Below are positions 46,167 through 55,329 of a stretch of 64,000 nucleotides of DNA, one piece after another. The stretch spans positions 29,273-93,272 of the forward strand of contig JADLFW010000015.1 of NCBI GenBank assembly GCA_020849615.1, given 5' to 3'. The position numbers and the translations under genes were made by a program. Numbering within the stretch: the stretch's first letter is position 1; each line of letters begins with the position of its first letter. The notes beneath the pieces were generated by a model. The model worked only from the letters and a program-made list of their open reading frames with translations, made no database searches and had not been told where the DNA came from. Origin of the DNA: Phycisphaerales bacterium. GTDB taxonomy: Bacteria > Planctomycetota > Phycisphaerae > Phycisphaerales > UBA1924.

Positions 46167-47234
46167 ATGCGGTCGCTTGTCACCCTCCTCCTGCCTCTGC
46201 TGATGGCCGCGCCGGGCCTCGCACAGACCGAGAACCCGACCTCCGCGCCCGCCCCTCTTCCGGAATCCCACGCCTACAAGGCCGGGCCCGGGCCCTTCGA
46301 AGTCACCTCCACCGACCTCAAGCTGCGCGATGACGCCCGCAAGAAGGACCTCCCCCTCCGCATCCTGGCGCCGAAGCCCACCATCGATCAGCCGGGCCCG
46401 TTCCCGCTCATCCTCTTCTCCCACGGCCTGGGCGGCTCCCGCGATGCCTTCCCCGACCTCACCCGCCACTGGTGCTCGCACGGCTATGTCGTGATCCTCC
46501 CGACGCACATCGACTCCATCCAGCAGCGTCGCGAGGATGGTGAAGACCTCTCCCACCTCCGCCGCGACATCAAGGCCCTCGAGAAAGACTCCAACCCCCT
46601 CGACCGCATCGCGGATGTCGGCTTCATCCTCGATTCCCTGGATGACCTCGAATCTCGCGTCGAGCCTCTCCGCGCCGCCGACAAGAAGCCCCTCATCGAC
46701 CGCGACCGCATCGGCATGGCGGGCCATTCCGCCGGCGCCTTCACCACGCAGATGGTCTTCGGCGTCAAGCTCAAGAGCCTGCTCGCCATGCGCTCCTTCG
46801 CCGATCCGCGCATCGATGCCGCCATCCTCATCTCGGGCCAAGGCACCAACCGCCGGGCCCTCACCAAGGACTCTTGGGCCGACATCAACAAGCCCATGAT
46901 GGTCATCACCGGTTCAAAGGACACCGCGCGCATCGGCAACGAGACGCCCGCAACGCGCCAGGACCCGTACCGCTACGCCCCGCCCGGCGATAAGTACCTC
47001 ATCTTCATCGACGGCGCCACGCACAGCTCCTACACGGGCCAGGCCCGGGCCATGGGCCTCGACCCCGACCGGCCCGACGCCGACACGCTCAAGATGGTCG
47101 GCCAGGTCACCGCCTCCGGCACACTCGCCTTCTGGGATGCCTACCTCAACGCCGCCGGGCCCGCCCGAGCGTATCTCTCCGGTGATGACCTTCCTGAGCT
47201 GTCGGGCCGCAAGGCCCGGCTGGATCGCAAGTAG
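46167..47234 (+). CDS. Secreted alpha/beta hydrolase
   Basis: A 355-residue protein with a signal peptide (SLVTLLLPLLMAAPGLAQ), the oxyanion-hole region LILFSHGLGGSR and the nucleophile elbow GMAGHSAGAF (Ser188). A later Asp and His (IFIDGATHSSY) complete the triad. It resembles the platelet-activating-factor acetylhydrolase / polyester hydrolase branch. GGAG lies 7 bases before the ATG. Substrate unknown. Confidence 0.88.
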   Translation: MRSLVTLLLPLLMAAPGLAQTENPTSAPAPLPESHAYKAGPGPFEVTSTDLKLRDDARKKDLPLRILAPKPTIDQPGPFPLILFSHGLGGSRDAFPDLTRHWCSHGYVVILPTHIDSIQQRREDGEDLSHLRRDIKALEKDSNPLDRIADVGFILDSLDDLESRVEPLRAADKKPLIDRDRIGMAGHSAGAFTTQMVFGVKLKSLLAMRSFADPRIDAAILISGQGTNRRALTKDSWADINKPMMVITGSKDTARIGNETPATRQDPYRYAPPGDKYLIFIDGATHSSYTGQARAMGLDPDRPDADTLKMVGQVTASGTLAFWDAYLNAAGPARAYLSGDDLPELSGRKARLDRK

Positions 47235-47360
47235 CATCGCGATCGTTTTCGGCCCCGCGGGCCGCATCCTCACCTCGCGCGGCCCGGTACACCCAGAGGT
47301 CGCAGGGTGCGTTGGTTCCTCCCGGTGCGTGGAAGCTCCAACCAGTTCGGAGAACGGGCC

Positions 47361-48218
47361 ATGAAGCGGGCTCACGGATTCACATTGATCGACCTCGGCG
47401 TCGTCGGCTCCATCATCATCGCGGGCGGCGTGCTGGCGCAGGTCCCGCCACTCCATCCCGCGGGCAGCCGATCCCAGTCCTTCGCGCTCATGCAGACCCA
47501 CGCGATGGCCGTCGGCCAGTACCGTGCCGATAACGCCAACGCCTTCCCCATCACCCTGACCTACCGCCGCGGCATCGCCCCGGGCCCGACCTCGGGAAGC
47601 CTCGAAGGCTGGTGCACCTGGAGCCACGCCGGCAAGAACAACGATGGCTGGTGGGCATCGAGCCCAGCGTTCGATGTGGAGGCCGCGGATCGTCCGTTGA
47701 ACTCATACCTCTACCCAGGCGTCACGTTCCAGGCTCCCACGCCCCCCGCCAGGCTGCCCGCATCCGACCCCGCCCGGGCCCAGCAGGCGCCGCTGAACCG
47801 CGACCCGTCCGACAGATCATCCCATCAACGACTCTGGCCCGCACAGTCGAAGGTCGCCTCCACCTACATCGATGTCGGCACAAGCCTCCAGTGGCAGGCC
47901 GGCTGGTGGGAGCAGTTCACCACCGGCAGCTTCGAGCAGAGGTTCCACATGGGCACGGCCCGGCTCGCGACGGGCCAGGGTGTGACGCCTTCCCGTTTCG
48001 TCTGGGAGGAGGACCCGTTCAGCGCGATCGTGCTGTATTCGAGCAGCCCGGCCGCGCAGGTCCGCAACTGGTGGCGCGACACCAACAAGTCCATCATGCT
48101 CTTCGTTGATGGCCACGCCGGCTACCACACCACCCACCCGGGCCGGCGCACCATCTCCTTCAGCAACCCCGACTACACCCTCATCTTCGATGACCTGCCC
48201 AACCCCGGTTTCCCATAA
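47361..48218 (+). CDS. Pseudopilin-like secreted protein, copy 1
   Basis: The 285-residue protein begins with a prepilin-type leader, HGFTLIDLGVVGSIIIAGGVL, in which the conserved Glu at +5 is replaced by Asp. The body has WCTWS, FDVEAADRPLNSYLYPG and an ending NKSIMLFVDGHAGY, like the H-X9-DG proteins of planctomycetes. The next gene is a paralogue with the same landmarks. GGAGA precedes the ATG at 47361. No pilus machinery is nearby. Confidence 0.75.
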   Translation: MKRAHGFTLIDLGVVGSIIIAGGVLAQVPPLHPAGSRSQSFALMQTHAMAVGQYRADNANAFPITLTYRRGIAPGPTSGSLEGWCTWSHAGKNNDGWWASSPAFDVEAADRPLNSYLYPGVTFQAPTPPARLPASDPARAQQAPLNRDPSDRSSHQRLWPAQSKVASTYIDVGTSLQWQAGWWEQFTTGSFEQRFHMGTARLATGQGVTPSRFVWEEDPFSAIVLYSSSPAAQVRNWWRDTNKSIMLFVDGHAGYHTTHPGRRTISFSNPDYTLIFDDLPNPGFP

Positions 48219-48299
48219 TCCGCCGGGCCAATCCCGGACCGCAAATCGCCCTTCGCGCCGCCGCCACCTTCCGGTACCATCCGCCCACCGGAGGTACGC

Positions 48300-49181
48300 A
48301 TGCCATCGCATCGCGCATTCACCCTCGCCGAAACCGCCATCGTCGCGGCCGTCGGCCTCATCGGCGCCGCCGTTGCCCAGGTCGGCCTGGCCCCCGCCGA
48401 GATCCGCAAGCCCACCACCAGCCTGCTGAAGCTCAAGCAGCTAGGGCTTGCCACCGCCCAGTACCAGGCCGATAACAACAACTACACGCCCATCACCCTC
48501 TCCTATCCCCGCGGCACCGCGCCGCGATCCCCCTACCTCACCGCCACCGGCTGGTGCACCTGGAGCGCGGGCGGCAAGAACAACAACAGCTTCTGGTACA
48601 GCACCTCCGGCGGCGCCTTCGACATCGAGGCCGCCGACCGCCCGCTCAACGCCTACGCGGAGCCCGGCGTCGTGTATTCCGCGCCCGCCTTCCCCACCCG
48701 CATGAGCCCGACCGACCCCGCCCGCACCGCAGCGCAGGCCGAGTCGTTCCGCGATCCCTTCGACACGTGGACCAACCAGCGCACCTGGCCCGTCCCCACC
48801 ACGACAGTTTCGACCTACAACGATGTCGGCGCCAGCTACCTGTGGAACTCCGAGTGGTGGGGACAGATCGGTATCGCCTACCCCGCGCTTTCCTTCGAGA
48901 ACAAGCTCCACGAGGCCACCCGACGCATCGCCCAGGGCGATGGCGCAGCGCCCTCCCGCTTCGTCTGGTTCACCGACCCCTCCCTCTCCATCGTCACCAA
49001 CCAATCCAACCCGGCCGCCCAGATCTCCAACTGGTACGGCGCCAGGAACCGCTCCGTCATGCTCTTCCTCGACGGCCGGGCCGGCTACCTCCCCACCTAC
49101 CCGGGCCGCAAGCTCAAGACCTTCATCAACCCCGATTACTCACTGGTCTTCGAGAACCTGCCCAACCCCGGCAGCGGGTGA
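48300..49181 (+). CDS. Pseudopilin-like secreted protein, copy 2
   Basis: The 293-residue protein is a tandem paralogue of the previous gene: WCTWSAGGKNN, FDIEAADRPLNAYAEPGV, SRFVWFTDPSLSIV and NRSVMLFLDGRAGYLPTYPG correspond position by position. Its leader, RAFTLAETAIVAAVGLIGAA, keeps Glu at +5. GGAGG is 6 bases before the ATG. The pair arose by duplication. Confidence 0.8.
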   Translation: MPSHRAFTLAETAIVAAVGLIGAAVAQVGLAPAEIRKPTTSLLKLKQLGLATAQYQADNNNYTPITLSYPRGTAPRSPYLTATGWCTWSAGGKNNNSFWYSTSGGAFDIEAADRPLNAYAEPGVVYSAPAFPTRMSPTDPARTAAQAESFRDPFDTWTNQRTWPVPTTTVSTYNDVGASYLWNSEWWGQIGIAYPALSFENKLHEATRRIAQGDGAAPSRFVWFTDPSLSIVTNQSNPAAQISNWYGARNRSVMLFLDGRAGYLPTYPGRKLKTFINPDYSLVFENLPNPGSG

Positions 49182-49205
49182 TTCACCCATCCGCGCGACG
49201 CAGGT

Positions 49206-49652
49206 TCAGCACTCCTCAGGATCGGGCGGGGGCGCATAACTCCGCTTCCAGTCCGGCGTTGAACTCAGCACCCGCCGGGCCCGCTCCATGTGCTCCGCCA
49301 CAGACCTCCCGCACTCCGGGCACCGTCCATCGGGCAAACCGCGCAGGTCGTACCCGCACTCAGGGCACCGCGACACATCGCCGTACGCCGCCAGCCAGCG
49401 GTAGTGCAGCCACTGCTTCCGCCACGAGTTCATCCACAGGATGGGCGGAATCAGCATGGCGACCGGCGCAAAGCACCACGGACGACCGAGCGGGAATCGC
49501 GCGTCCGCCAGCCAGAGCTCGATGCCCAGCGCGCCGAGGAACCAGAGCGGGGTCAGCCAATACGGACGCGGGCCGTCAACGGCGAACAACACCAGCCCGG
49601 CCATCCCGCGACGCCACCACGAACGCCTTGGTTTGGTGCCTCCGCTCTCCAC
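49206..49652 (-). CDS. Membrane protein with C-terminal zinc ribbon
   Basis: A 148-residue protein with two hydrophobic segments (YWLTPLWFLGALGIELWL and CFAPVAMLIPPILWMN) and a C-terminal double CxxC module, CPECGYDLRGLPDGRCPECG. This ribbon is widespread in planctomycetes. The GTG at 49652 after a G-run is my choice; internal ATG and longer starts are possible. Function unknown. Confidence 0.7.
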   Translation of the reverse strand: MESGGTKPRRSWWRRGMAGLVLFAVDGPRPYWLTPLWFLGALGIELWLADARFPLGRPWCFAPVAMLIPPILWMNSWRKQWLHYRWLAAYGDVSRCPECGYDLRGLPDGRCPECGRSVAEHMERARRVLSSTPDWKRSYAPPPDPEEC

Positions 49653-49698
49653 GCCCCCCCAGCATACCGGGCCATCCCCACCGCGCGCCCGGCCCGCC

Positions 49699-49727
49699 TT
49701 GACTCCACCCCCATGCCCCTCTACGTT
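49699..49727 (+). promoter_or_regulatory. Promoter of the HTH/aspartyl-protease operon
   Basis: TTGACT (49699-49704), exactly 17 bases, TACGTT (49722-49727). Transcription would begin within a few bases of the GTG start at 49736, making the mRNA leaderless. Confidence 0.6.
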
Positions 49728-49753
49728 TGAAATGCGTGATAAGGATTCAAACG
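49724..49753. promoter_or_regulatory. Palindromic operator over the promoter
   Basis: CGTTTGAA (49724-49731), 14 bases, TTCAAACG (49746-49753): a perfect 8-bp inverted repeat covering the -10 box, the start site and the first codons of the HTH gene. Position suits repression by the HTH protein it precedes. Confidence 0.6.
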
Positions 49754-50395
49754 TCATCCCCGCTCATCATCCACGCCCCCGCCCAGATCCGGGCCCTGGC
49801 CTCCCCGGCCCGCCAGGAGATCGTCGACGCCCTCGTCGCCGCCGGGCCGTGCTCCATCGCCGAGCTCGCCGCCCACACGGGCCGGGCCCCCGATTCCCTC
49901 TACCACCACATCCGCCTCCTCAAGAAATCCGGCCTCATCCTCGAACGCAACCCACGCAAGTCGGGCCGGCACATCGCCGCCATCTACGACCTGCCGGGCC
50001 GGCCCGTGTTCATCAGCTACCGCGATGCCCAGCCCCGGTCCCTCAACGCCGTCGTCGCCGCCGCTCTTCGGCTGGGCCTGCGCGATTTCCGCCGCGCTCT
50101 CGACCGTGAAGACACCGTCGCCGATGGCCCGGCCCGCAACCTCTGGGGTGGACGCGTCAAGGGCTGGGTCGGGCCGGAAGAACTCCTCGAGATCAACACC
50201 CTCCTCCGCCGCCTCTACGAACTCATCCATACAGGTGCGCCGGGCCCGGGACGGCGCCCCCAGACCTTCAGCTTCGCCCTCGCGCCTGTTCAGCCCAGCC
50301 CCCGCAGCCCCGGCGCCGAATTCCGTACCAAGCCGGCCCGGGCCAAGGCCGGGCCGGGCCGCCGTTCCCGCTCATCACCAGGAGCCCGCTCATGA
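49736..50395 (+). CDS. HTH transcriptional regulator (ArsR-like)
   Basis: A 219-residue protein with a winged helix-turn-helix at the start (ALASPARQEIVDALVAAGPC, SIAELAAHTGRAPDSLYHHI, RLLKKSGLI). The middle is helical with no clear ligand site, and the last 50 residues are basic and Pro/Ser-rich. It begins at GTG 49736 (TTG 49727 is an alternative inside the -10 box). The stop codon overlaps the ATG of the aspartyl-protease gene by 4 bases (ATGA). The operator over its start suggests autoregulation. Confidence 0.75.
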   Translation: MIRIQTSSPLIIHAPAQIRALASPARQEIVDALVAAGPCSIAELAAHTGRAPDSLYHHIRLLKKSGLILERNPRKSGRHIAAIYDLPGRPVFISYRDAQPRSLNAVVAAALRLGLRDFRRALDREDTVADGPARNLWGGRVKGWVGPEELLEINTLLRRLYELIHTGAPGPGRRPQTFSFALAPVQPSPRSPGAEFRTKPARAKAGPGRRSRSSPGARS

Positions 50396-51957
50396 CACAC
50401 CCCGCCCTCCTCATCCGTTGCGCCTCGATCCTCCTCATCGCCGGCCTCGCCGCCGCGCCCGCGCCGGGCCAGACCGTCGATGAAGTCCTCACCAAGGTCC
50501 GCGCGGCGACGGGCTACGAAGCCTTCGCCGCCAAGCCGCAGGGCCTCCAGCTCAAGGGCGCCGGCACGCTCGCCGGCAACGATGTCACCTTCTCCCTCCT
50601 CGTCGATCCCGCGGGCCGGTTCATCCAGTCCATCGACGGGCCCGTCTCCATCACCGCCGCTTATGACGGCGTCACCGCTTGGTCCAAAGACCTCGGCGGT
50701 GAGGTCCGCACGCTCGAGCTCGGCGACCGGGCCCAGACCGCGCTCATGGGCGCCATCCTCTCCGGACGCTGGCTCGGCCCGGATGCTCCCCTTGACCTCA
50801 CCGTCGACGCCGCCAACTCCACCGATGCCTCCCTCCGCCTCTCCTTCACCGCCGATTCCGGCATCGAGACGGGCCACGTTGACATCGACCGCGCCACCTG
50901 GCTCCCCACGCAGTGGACGTTCTCCGGCTCCAATGCCGAGCAGTCTTTGACCTATTCGGGCACCATCTCCCACGCCGGAATCACCTTCCCCGCCAAGATC
51001 ATCCGCGGGTCGAAGAACGGCACCGAGGTCATGCTCGAGGTCGCTTCCATCGCCGATGCCCCGACCTTCATCCGCTCCCCCTACGCCCGTCCTTCCGCCG
51101 CGGCCGATGCCCGCTTCGACGCCTCCCTCCCCGCCGCGATCGAAGTGAAGAAGGCCCCGACCGGCCACCTCCTCGTCCATCCGACCGTCAACGGCAAGGA
51201 TGTCGGCTGGTTCATCTTCGACACCGGCGCCGGCGCCAATGTCCTCACCAACCGAGTCGCCGATGAGCTGGGCCTGGCCACCATCGGCCGGATCCCCGCC
51301 ATCGGCGTCGGTGGCGCGATCGAATCGCGCCTCGTCCGCCCGGATTCGCTGGTGCTCGGGCCCATGACGATGGACCGACCCATGGCCGTCGTCATGGATC
51401 TCTCCTTCCTCGACCAGTACATGGGCACGCCGGTCGCCGGCATCGTCGGCTACGGGCTGCTCTCCCGCGCAGTCCTCGACATCGACATGGTCGCCCCCGC
51501 CCTCTCCCTCTACGACCCCGCCCACCCCGACCCCGCCATCACCGGCTGGCACAAGCTCTACATCTACGAGCGTGTCCCTTGCGTGGAAGCCCGCTTCGAA
51601 GACCACGAAGGCATCTTCAAGCTCGACACCGGCGCCGGCAAGTCCACCGTCTCATTCCACGTCCCCGCGGTTGAGAAGTTCAAGCTCCTCGAGAACCGGG
51701 AGACCGCGCCGACGGTCCAGGGCGGCGTCGGCGGCATGGTCGCCGCCAAGACCGGCGAGCTCGCGTGGTTCGAGATCGCGGGCCAGCGCCACGAAAAGGT
51801 GAAGGTCACCTTCTCCACCGAGGCCAAGGGCGCCCTCGCCGATGCCTACACCACCGGCAACCTCGGCGGCGGCTTCCTCAGCGACTACCGCCTCATCATG
51901 GATTACCAGAACGGCCGCATCGCGTACATCAAGCGTGAAGCCGCCGCCACGAAGTAG
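50392..51957 (+). CDS. Secreted protein with two retropepsin-like aspartyl protease domains
   Basis: The 521-residue protein has a signal peptide (ASILLIAGLAAAPAPGQ), an N-terminal beta domain of about 230 residues, and two aspartyl-protease halves with active-site motifs WFIFDTGAGANVL (Asp277) and FKLDTGAGKSTVSF (Asp412). Both Asp-Thr-Gly triads are intact, so a single chain could form a pepsin-like dimer. It is translationally coupled to the HTH regulator and followed by a weak hairpin. Substrate unknown. Confidence 0.88.
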   Translation: MTHPALLIRCASILLIAGLAAAPAPGQTVDEVLTKVRAATGYEAFAAKPQGLQLKGAGTLAGNDVTFSLLVDPAGRFIQSIDGPVSITAAYDGVTAWSKDLGGEVRTLELGDRAQTALMGAILSGRWLGPDAPLDLTVDAANSTDASLRLSFTADSGIETGHVDIDRATWLPTQWTFSGSNAEQSLTYSGTISHAGITFPAKIIRGSKNGTEVMLEVASIADAPTFIRSPYARPSAAADARFDASLPAAIEVKKAPTGHLLVHPTVNGKDVGWFIFDTGAGANVLTNRVADELGLATIGRIPAIGVGGAIESRLVRPDSLVLGPMTMDRPMAVVMDLSFLDQYMGTPVAGIVGYGLLSRAVLDIDMVAPALSLYDPAHPDPAITGWHKLYIYERVPCVEARFEDHEGIFKLDTGAGKSTVSFHVPAVEKFKLLENRETAPTVQGGVGGMVAAKTGELAWFEIAGQRHEKVKVTFSTEAKGALADAYTTGNLGGGFLSDYRLIMDYQNGRIAYIKREAAATK

Positions 51958-51980
51958 CCGCCACCCTCCCAGTTTGATCG

Positions 51981-52015
51981 CGGGGCGGGCCGGCGCATCC
52001 GCCCCGTTATCATTT
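51981..52015 (+). terminator. Possible terminator after the aspartyl-protease gene
   Basis: An 8-bp stem CGGGGCGG / CCGCCCCG with a 10-base loop (51981-52006) followed by TTATCATTT. The T tract is weak. Confidence 0.5.
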
Positions 52016-52056
52016 CGCGCTCACCGTCACACTGTCACACCGCCCCGGAGCTCCCC

Positions 52057-52842
52057 GTGTGGTCCTTCAAGAACTGGCGACGATCGCGGGCCGCACGGCG
52101 TGAGTTCCCGGCCGCCTGGGAACGCACCCTCCGCGATCGCTTCGCCATCTGGGCCCGGCTTTCGGTCGCCGACCGCGATGAACTGAAACGCCACATCCTC
52201 ATCTTCCTTGCCGAGAAGCACTTCGAGGGCTGCGCGGGCCTCGAAATCACCGATGAGGTCCGCCTCCTCATCGCCGCCCAGGCCTGCCTGCTCCTGCTCC
52301 ACCGCGAAACCGACTACTACCCCGGCGTCGGCACCATCCTCGTCTACCCCAGCGCGTTCATCGCCACCTCCAGGCGTGTCGGGCCCGGCGGTGTCATCAC
52401 CGAGGAGACGGGCCCGCGCCTCGGCGAAGCCTGGCACGCCCTCTCCAGCCCCCTCTCCGGCGGCCCCGTCATCCTCGCGTGGGACCACGTTCTCCACGGC
52501 GCGGGCGATGCCCGCGATGGCCAGAACGTCGTCCTCCACGAGTTCGCCCACGCCCTTGACGGCGAGTCGGGCGGCATGGATGGCGCGCCCATGCTCGACC
52601 GCCGCTCCAGCTACCTCGCCTGGGCCCGGGTGCTGGGCGATGAATACCGCGGCCTCACGCAGGCCGTCATGAGCCAGGCCCCGCACACCCTGAACGCCTA
52701 CGGCGCCACCAACCCCGCCGAGTTCTTCGCCGTCGCCACGGAGATGTTCTTCGAGCAGCCGGGCCGGCTCAAATCCACGCACCCCGCGCTCTACGACCAG
52801 CTTCGCGACTTCTACAAGCAGGACCCCGCGGGCCGCGGATGA
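52057..52842 (+). CDS. MtfA-family zinc metallopeptidase
   Basis: The 261-residue protein has the M90/MtfA core: VLHEFAHALDGESG with the zinc motif HEFAH (161-165), a third ligand Glu in EFFAVATEMFFE, and a helical N-terminal domain (WERTLRDRFAIWARLSVADR). MtfA peptidases act in the cytoplasm and can bind regulators of sugar uptake. GTG start; no strong ribosome binding site is visible. Two repeat units follow the stop. Confidence 0.9.
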   Translation: MWSFKNWRRSRAARREFPAAWERTLRDRFAIWARLSVADRDELKRHILIFLAEKHFEGCAGLEITDEVRLLIAAQACLLLLHRETDYYPGVGTILVYPSAFIATSRRVGPGGVITEETGPRLGEAWHALSSPLSGGPVILAWDHVLHGAGDARDGQNVVLHEFAHALDGESGGMDGAPMLDRRSSYLAWARVLGDEYRGLTQAVMSQAPHTLNAYGATNPAEFFAVATEMFFEQPGRLKSTHPALYDQLRDFYKQDPAGRG

Positions 52843-52887
52843 AGGGAGCCCGCGGCGCCAGCCGGGGGTTCTCATCAGCAGCGCCGG

Positions 52888-52994
52888 CTTCCACCGTGTA
52901 TTCGAACCGAACCGAACCGCGAGCGTGAGCGAGCGGGCCATCACTTCCACCGTGAATCCGAACCGAACCGCGAGCGTGAGCGAGCGGGCCATCA
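52888..52994. repeat. Two direct repeats of about 50 bp
   Basis: Two units (52888-52943 and 52944-52994) share CTTCCACCGTG, CGAACCGAACCG and GAGCGTGAGCGAGCGGGCC. A degenerate third (GCGACCGTGAGGGAGCG) follows at about 53010 and another (GCGACCGTAAGGGACGG) at about 59639. The minus strand reads DGPLAHARGSV, a wording seen in spurious proteins of many planctomycetes. Confidence 0.8.
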
Positions 52995-53083
52995 CCCCGC
53001 GCGTCCCTTCGCGACCGTGAGGGAGCGCGCAACGTGACTGCTCCTCCTTCTCTTCAACCTTCCATTCCTGTAACATCCTCCCC

Positions 53084-53938
53084 ATGCGCCTCCTCCTTAC
53101 CCTTTTCCTTCTCATCTGCTCGGGCTGCGCAGTCCCACCCGCTCCGGCCGACCCCAAGGCCCAGTCAGGCCACGTCGCCGCCGCCCAGATCAACGCCCCT
53201 GCTTTCCGGCTCCACATCATCGAAGCCCGCGGCATCACCATCCCGCCCACGGCCATCGAGCGCACCCTCCGCACGCTCCGGCCCTATTTCGTCGGGCCGA
53301 TCGAAGTCATCCACCACTCGCCCATCCCCACCGCCGACAAGACCGCCGGCACGTTCCCCATCCTCGATGGCGATCGCATTGTGGTCTCCGCCGATCTCCC
53401 CGAGACCGGCCCGTACCGCCTCGCGACTCCCAACGCCGGGCTGGTCGGCGCGATCGGGATGCCCAGCTCCGATGGCGAAACCGAGTTCACGAGCCTGCTC
53501 CCGCTCATCGAGCCGGGCGTGGCCCTCGTCGCCATCACGCCGGGCCCGGAAGACGGCCGCGGCGTTACCGGCTACGCCTCCCTCGCGGCCCGCGACCCCG
53601 ACCAGGCCATGATCCGCGGCCTCGTCGTCATGCACGATTCGGTCATCCGCCGGCGTTCCAACTGGTTCATGCCGCGGTCCAAGCTCTACCAGTGGACCCT
53701 CACCCACGAGCTGGGCCACGTGCTGGGCGTCCCCGCCGACCGCTCCCACATCCGCACCGTGCCGGGCCTGGGCGGCAACCACTGCACCCACCCCGAGTGC
53801 GTCATGTACACGGGTGTCGACTGGCGGGTCGTCGTGTCTGGCCTGCTCCACGGCTGGCCGATGGACTTCTGCACGGTCTGCCAGGATGAAGTCCGCAGCG
53901 CCCGGATGACTCCAGCGGCAGGGGCTTCAAGCGAATGA
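53084..53938 (+). CDS. Archaemetzincin-like metalloprotease lipoprotein
   Basis: The 284-residue protein has a lipoprotein signal ([13 protein letters not shown]) and a zinc-protease signature: [10 protein letters not shown] at residue 208, then CTHPEC with VM directly after, and a final CTVC. This is close to the archaemetzincin pattern HExxHxxG…CX4CxM…CxxC, with a 21-residue gap before CxxC instead of 17. A lipid-anchored member is unusual as most are soluble. TAACAT (53071-53076) is 7 bases before the ATG, so leaderless is likely. Confidence 0.75.
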   Translation: MRLLLTLFLLICSGCAVPPAPADPKAQSGHVAAAQINAPAFRLHIIEARGITIPPTAIERTLRTLRPYFVGPIEVIHHSPIPTADKTAGTFPILDGDRIVVSADLPETGPYRLATPNAGLVGAIGMPSSDGETEFTSLLPLIEPGVALVAITPGPEDGRGVTGYASLAARDPDQAMIRGLVVMHDSVIRRRSNWFMPRSKLYQWTLTHELGHVLGVPADRSHIRTVPGLGGNHCTHPECVMYTGVDWRVVVSGLLHGWPMDFCTVCQDEVRSARMTPAAGASSE

Positions 53939-53954
53939 CCCGCTTGCCGGGTTC

Positions 53955-55208
53955 TTACCCCACCGCCCCGCACACCTTCTTCGCCCCATCCGCCAGGTCC
54001 GTCGCCGGCTGCATCGTCGGGATCTTGGCCCGGGCCTCGGTCAGCAGCGCCCGCCCGGCCTCGACGTTGGTCCCTTCGAGCCGCACCACCAGCGGCACCT
54101 TGAAGCCCAAGGAGCCATCCGGGTTCTTGTGCTTGGTCGCGGCGTTCACGATCCCCTGCGCGATCACATCGCACCTCATGATCCCGCCGAAGATGTTGAC
54201 CAGCACCCCCTTCACCCTCGGGTCGCTGAGGATGATCGAGAACGCCTCGGTCACCGCCTCTTCCGATGCCGAGCCGCCCACATCCAGGAAGTTGGCCGGC
54301 TCGCCCCCGTGCAGCTTGATGACATCCATCGTCGCCATCGCCAGGCCCGCGCCGTTGACAAGGCACCCGATGTTCCCATCCAGCGCGATGTACGACAGCC
54401 CGAACCGCTGGGCCCGCTGCTCCGCCGGGTTCTCCTCCGTCGGGTCCGCCATCGCCTGGATGTCGGCGTGCCGGAACAGCCCGTTGTCATCGAAGTTGAA
54501 CTTGGCATCGAGCGCGAGCACCTGCTGGCCTGCCGGTTGACCGTTGGCGGCGGGGGCCGCCGCGATCACCAGCGGGTTGATCTCCGCCAGCGTGCAGTCC
54601 TTCTCCACGTACAGCTTCGCCAGCTTCATCATGATGTCCGCCGCCTGGCCCACCAGCTTCCCGGTGAACCCCAGCGCGAACGCGATCCGCCTCGCCTGGT
54701 GCGCCTGCAGCCCCAGCAAAGGGTGCATCGGCTCCTTGATGATCGCGTCGGGCCGCTCGTGCGCCACCTGCTCGATCTCCACCCCGCCCTCGCGCGAGGC
54801 GATCAGCACGTTCCGCCGCGTCTTGCGGTCGGTCGTGATCGCCAGGTAGAACTCCTCGTTCCCGCCCGCCGATCTCCTGGCGATGTCCACCGCCGCCGCC
54901 ACCAGCAGCTTCTTGACCTCCAGCCCCTCCGGAGGCGTCTGCGGCGACTTCATCCGGTTCGTCAGCATGAACCGGGCCGCCGTCATCGCGTCCTCGCCGC
55001 TCTTGACGAGCTTCACGAACCCCGCCTTGCCGCGGCCGCCCGCGTGCACCTGCGCCTTGATCACCACTTCCTTGGCGCCCGCCGCGGCCCCGATCGCCTC
55101 CTTGAACGCCTGCGCGGCATCCTCCACCGATGTGATCACCCGCCCGGGCGGGACAGGAATGCCGTACGAACGGAGCAGCTCACGCGCCTGGTATTCATGG
55201 ATCTTCAT
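53955..55208 (-). CDS. sucC: Succinyl-CoA synthetase beta subunit (ADP-forming type)
   Basis: The 417-residue protein starts [20 protein letters not shown] and has the ATP-grasp fold with [18 protein letters not shown]-like [26 protein letters not shown] and [17 protein letters not shown]. It makes ATP or GTP while converting succinyl-CoA to succinate. The alpha subunit gene sucD is not adjacent. TACGCT (55219-55224) lies 10 bases before the ATG. The C-terminus has about 20 more residues than usual. Confidence 0.95.
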   Translation of the reverse strand: MKIHEYQARELLRSYGIPVPPGRVITSVEDAAQAFKEAIGAAAGAKEVVIKAQVHAGGRGKAGFVKLVKSGEDAMTAARFMLTNRMKSPQTPPEGLEVKKLLVAAAVDIARRSAGGNEEFYLAITTDRKTRRNVLIASREGGVEIEQVAHERPDAIIKEPMHPLLGLQAHQARRIAFALGFTGKLVGQAADIMMKLAKLYVEKDCTLAEINPLVIAAAPAANGQPAGQQVLALDAKFNFDDNGLFRHADIQAMADPTEENPAEQRAQRFGLSYIALDGNIGCLVNGAGLAMATMDVIKLHGGEPANFLDVGGSASEEAVTEAFSIILSDPRVKGVLVNIFGGIMRCDVIAQGIVNAATKHKNPDGSLGFKVPLVVRLEGTNVEAGRALLTEARAKIPTMQPATDLADGAKKVCGAVG

Positions 55209-55329
55209 AGAGGCCCCAAGCGTAGCGGAACCGGCCCGGGCCCGGCGACCACCCCGCGAAATCGCCGTTCCAATTCCCCGGTTGTTTCCTTACACTCCCC
55301 CGGGGAGCAGAGAGCCCGGAGCCCGCGTC

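Noticed and set aside
52888..53030. A CRISPR array
   Set aside because: The repeat units touch each other without unique spacers and no cas gene is present.
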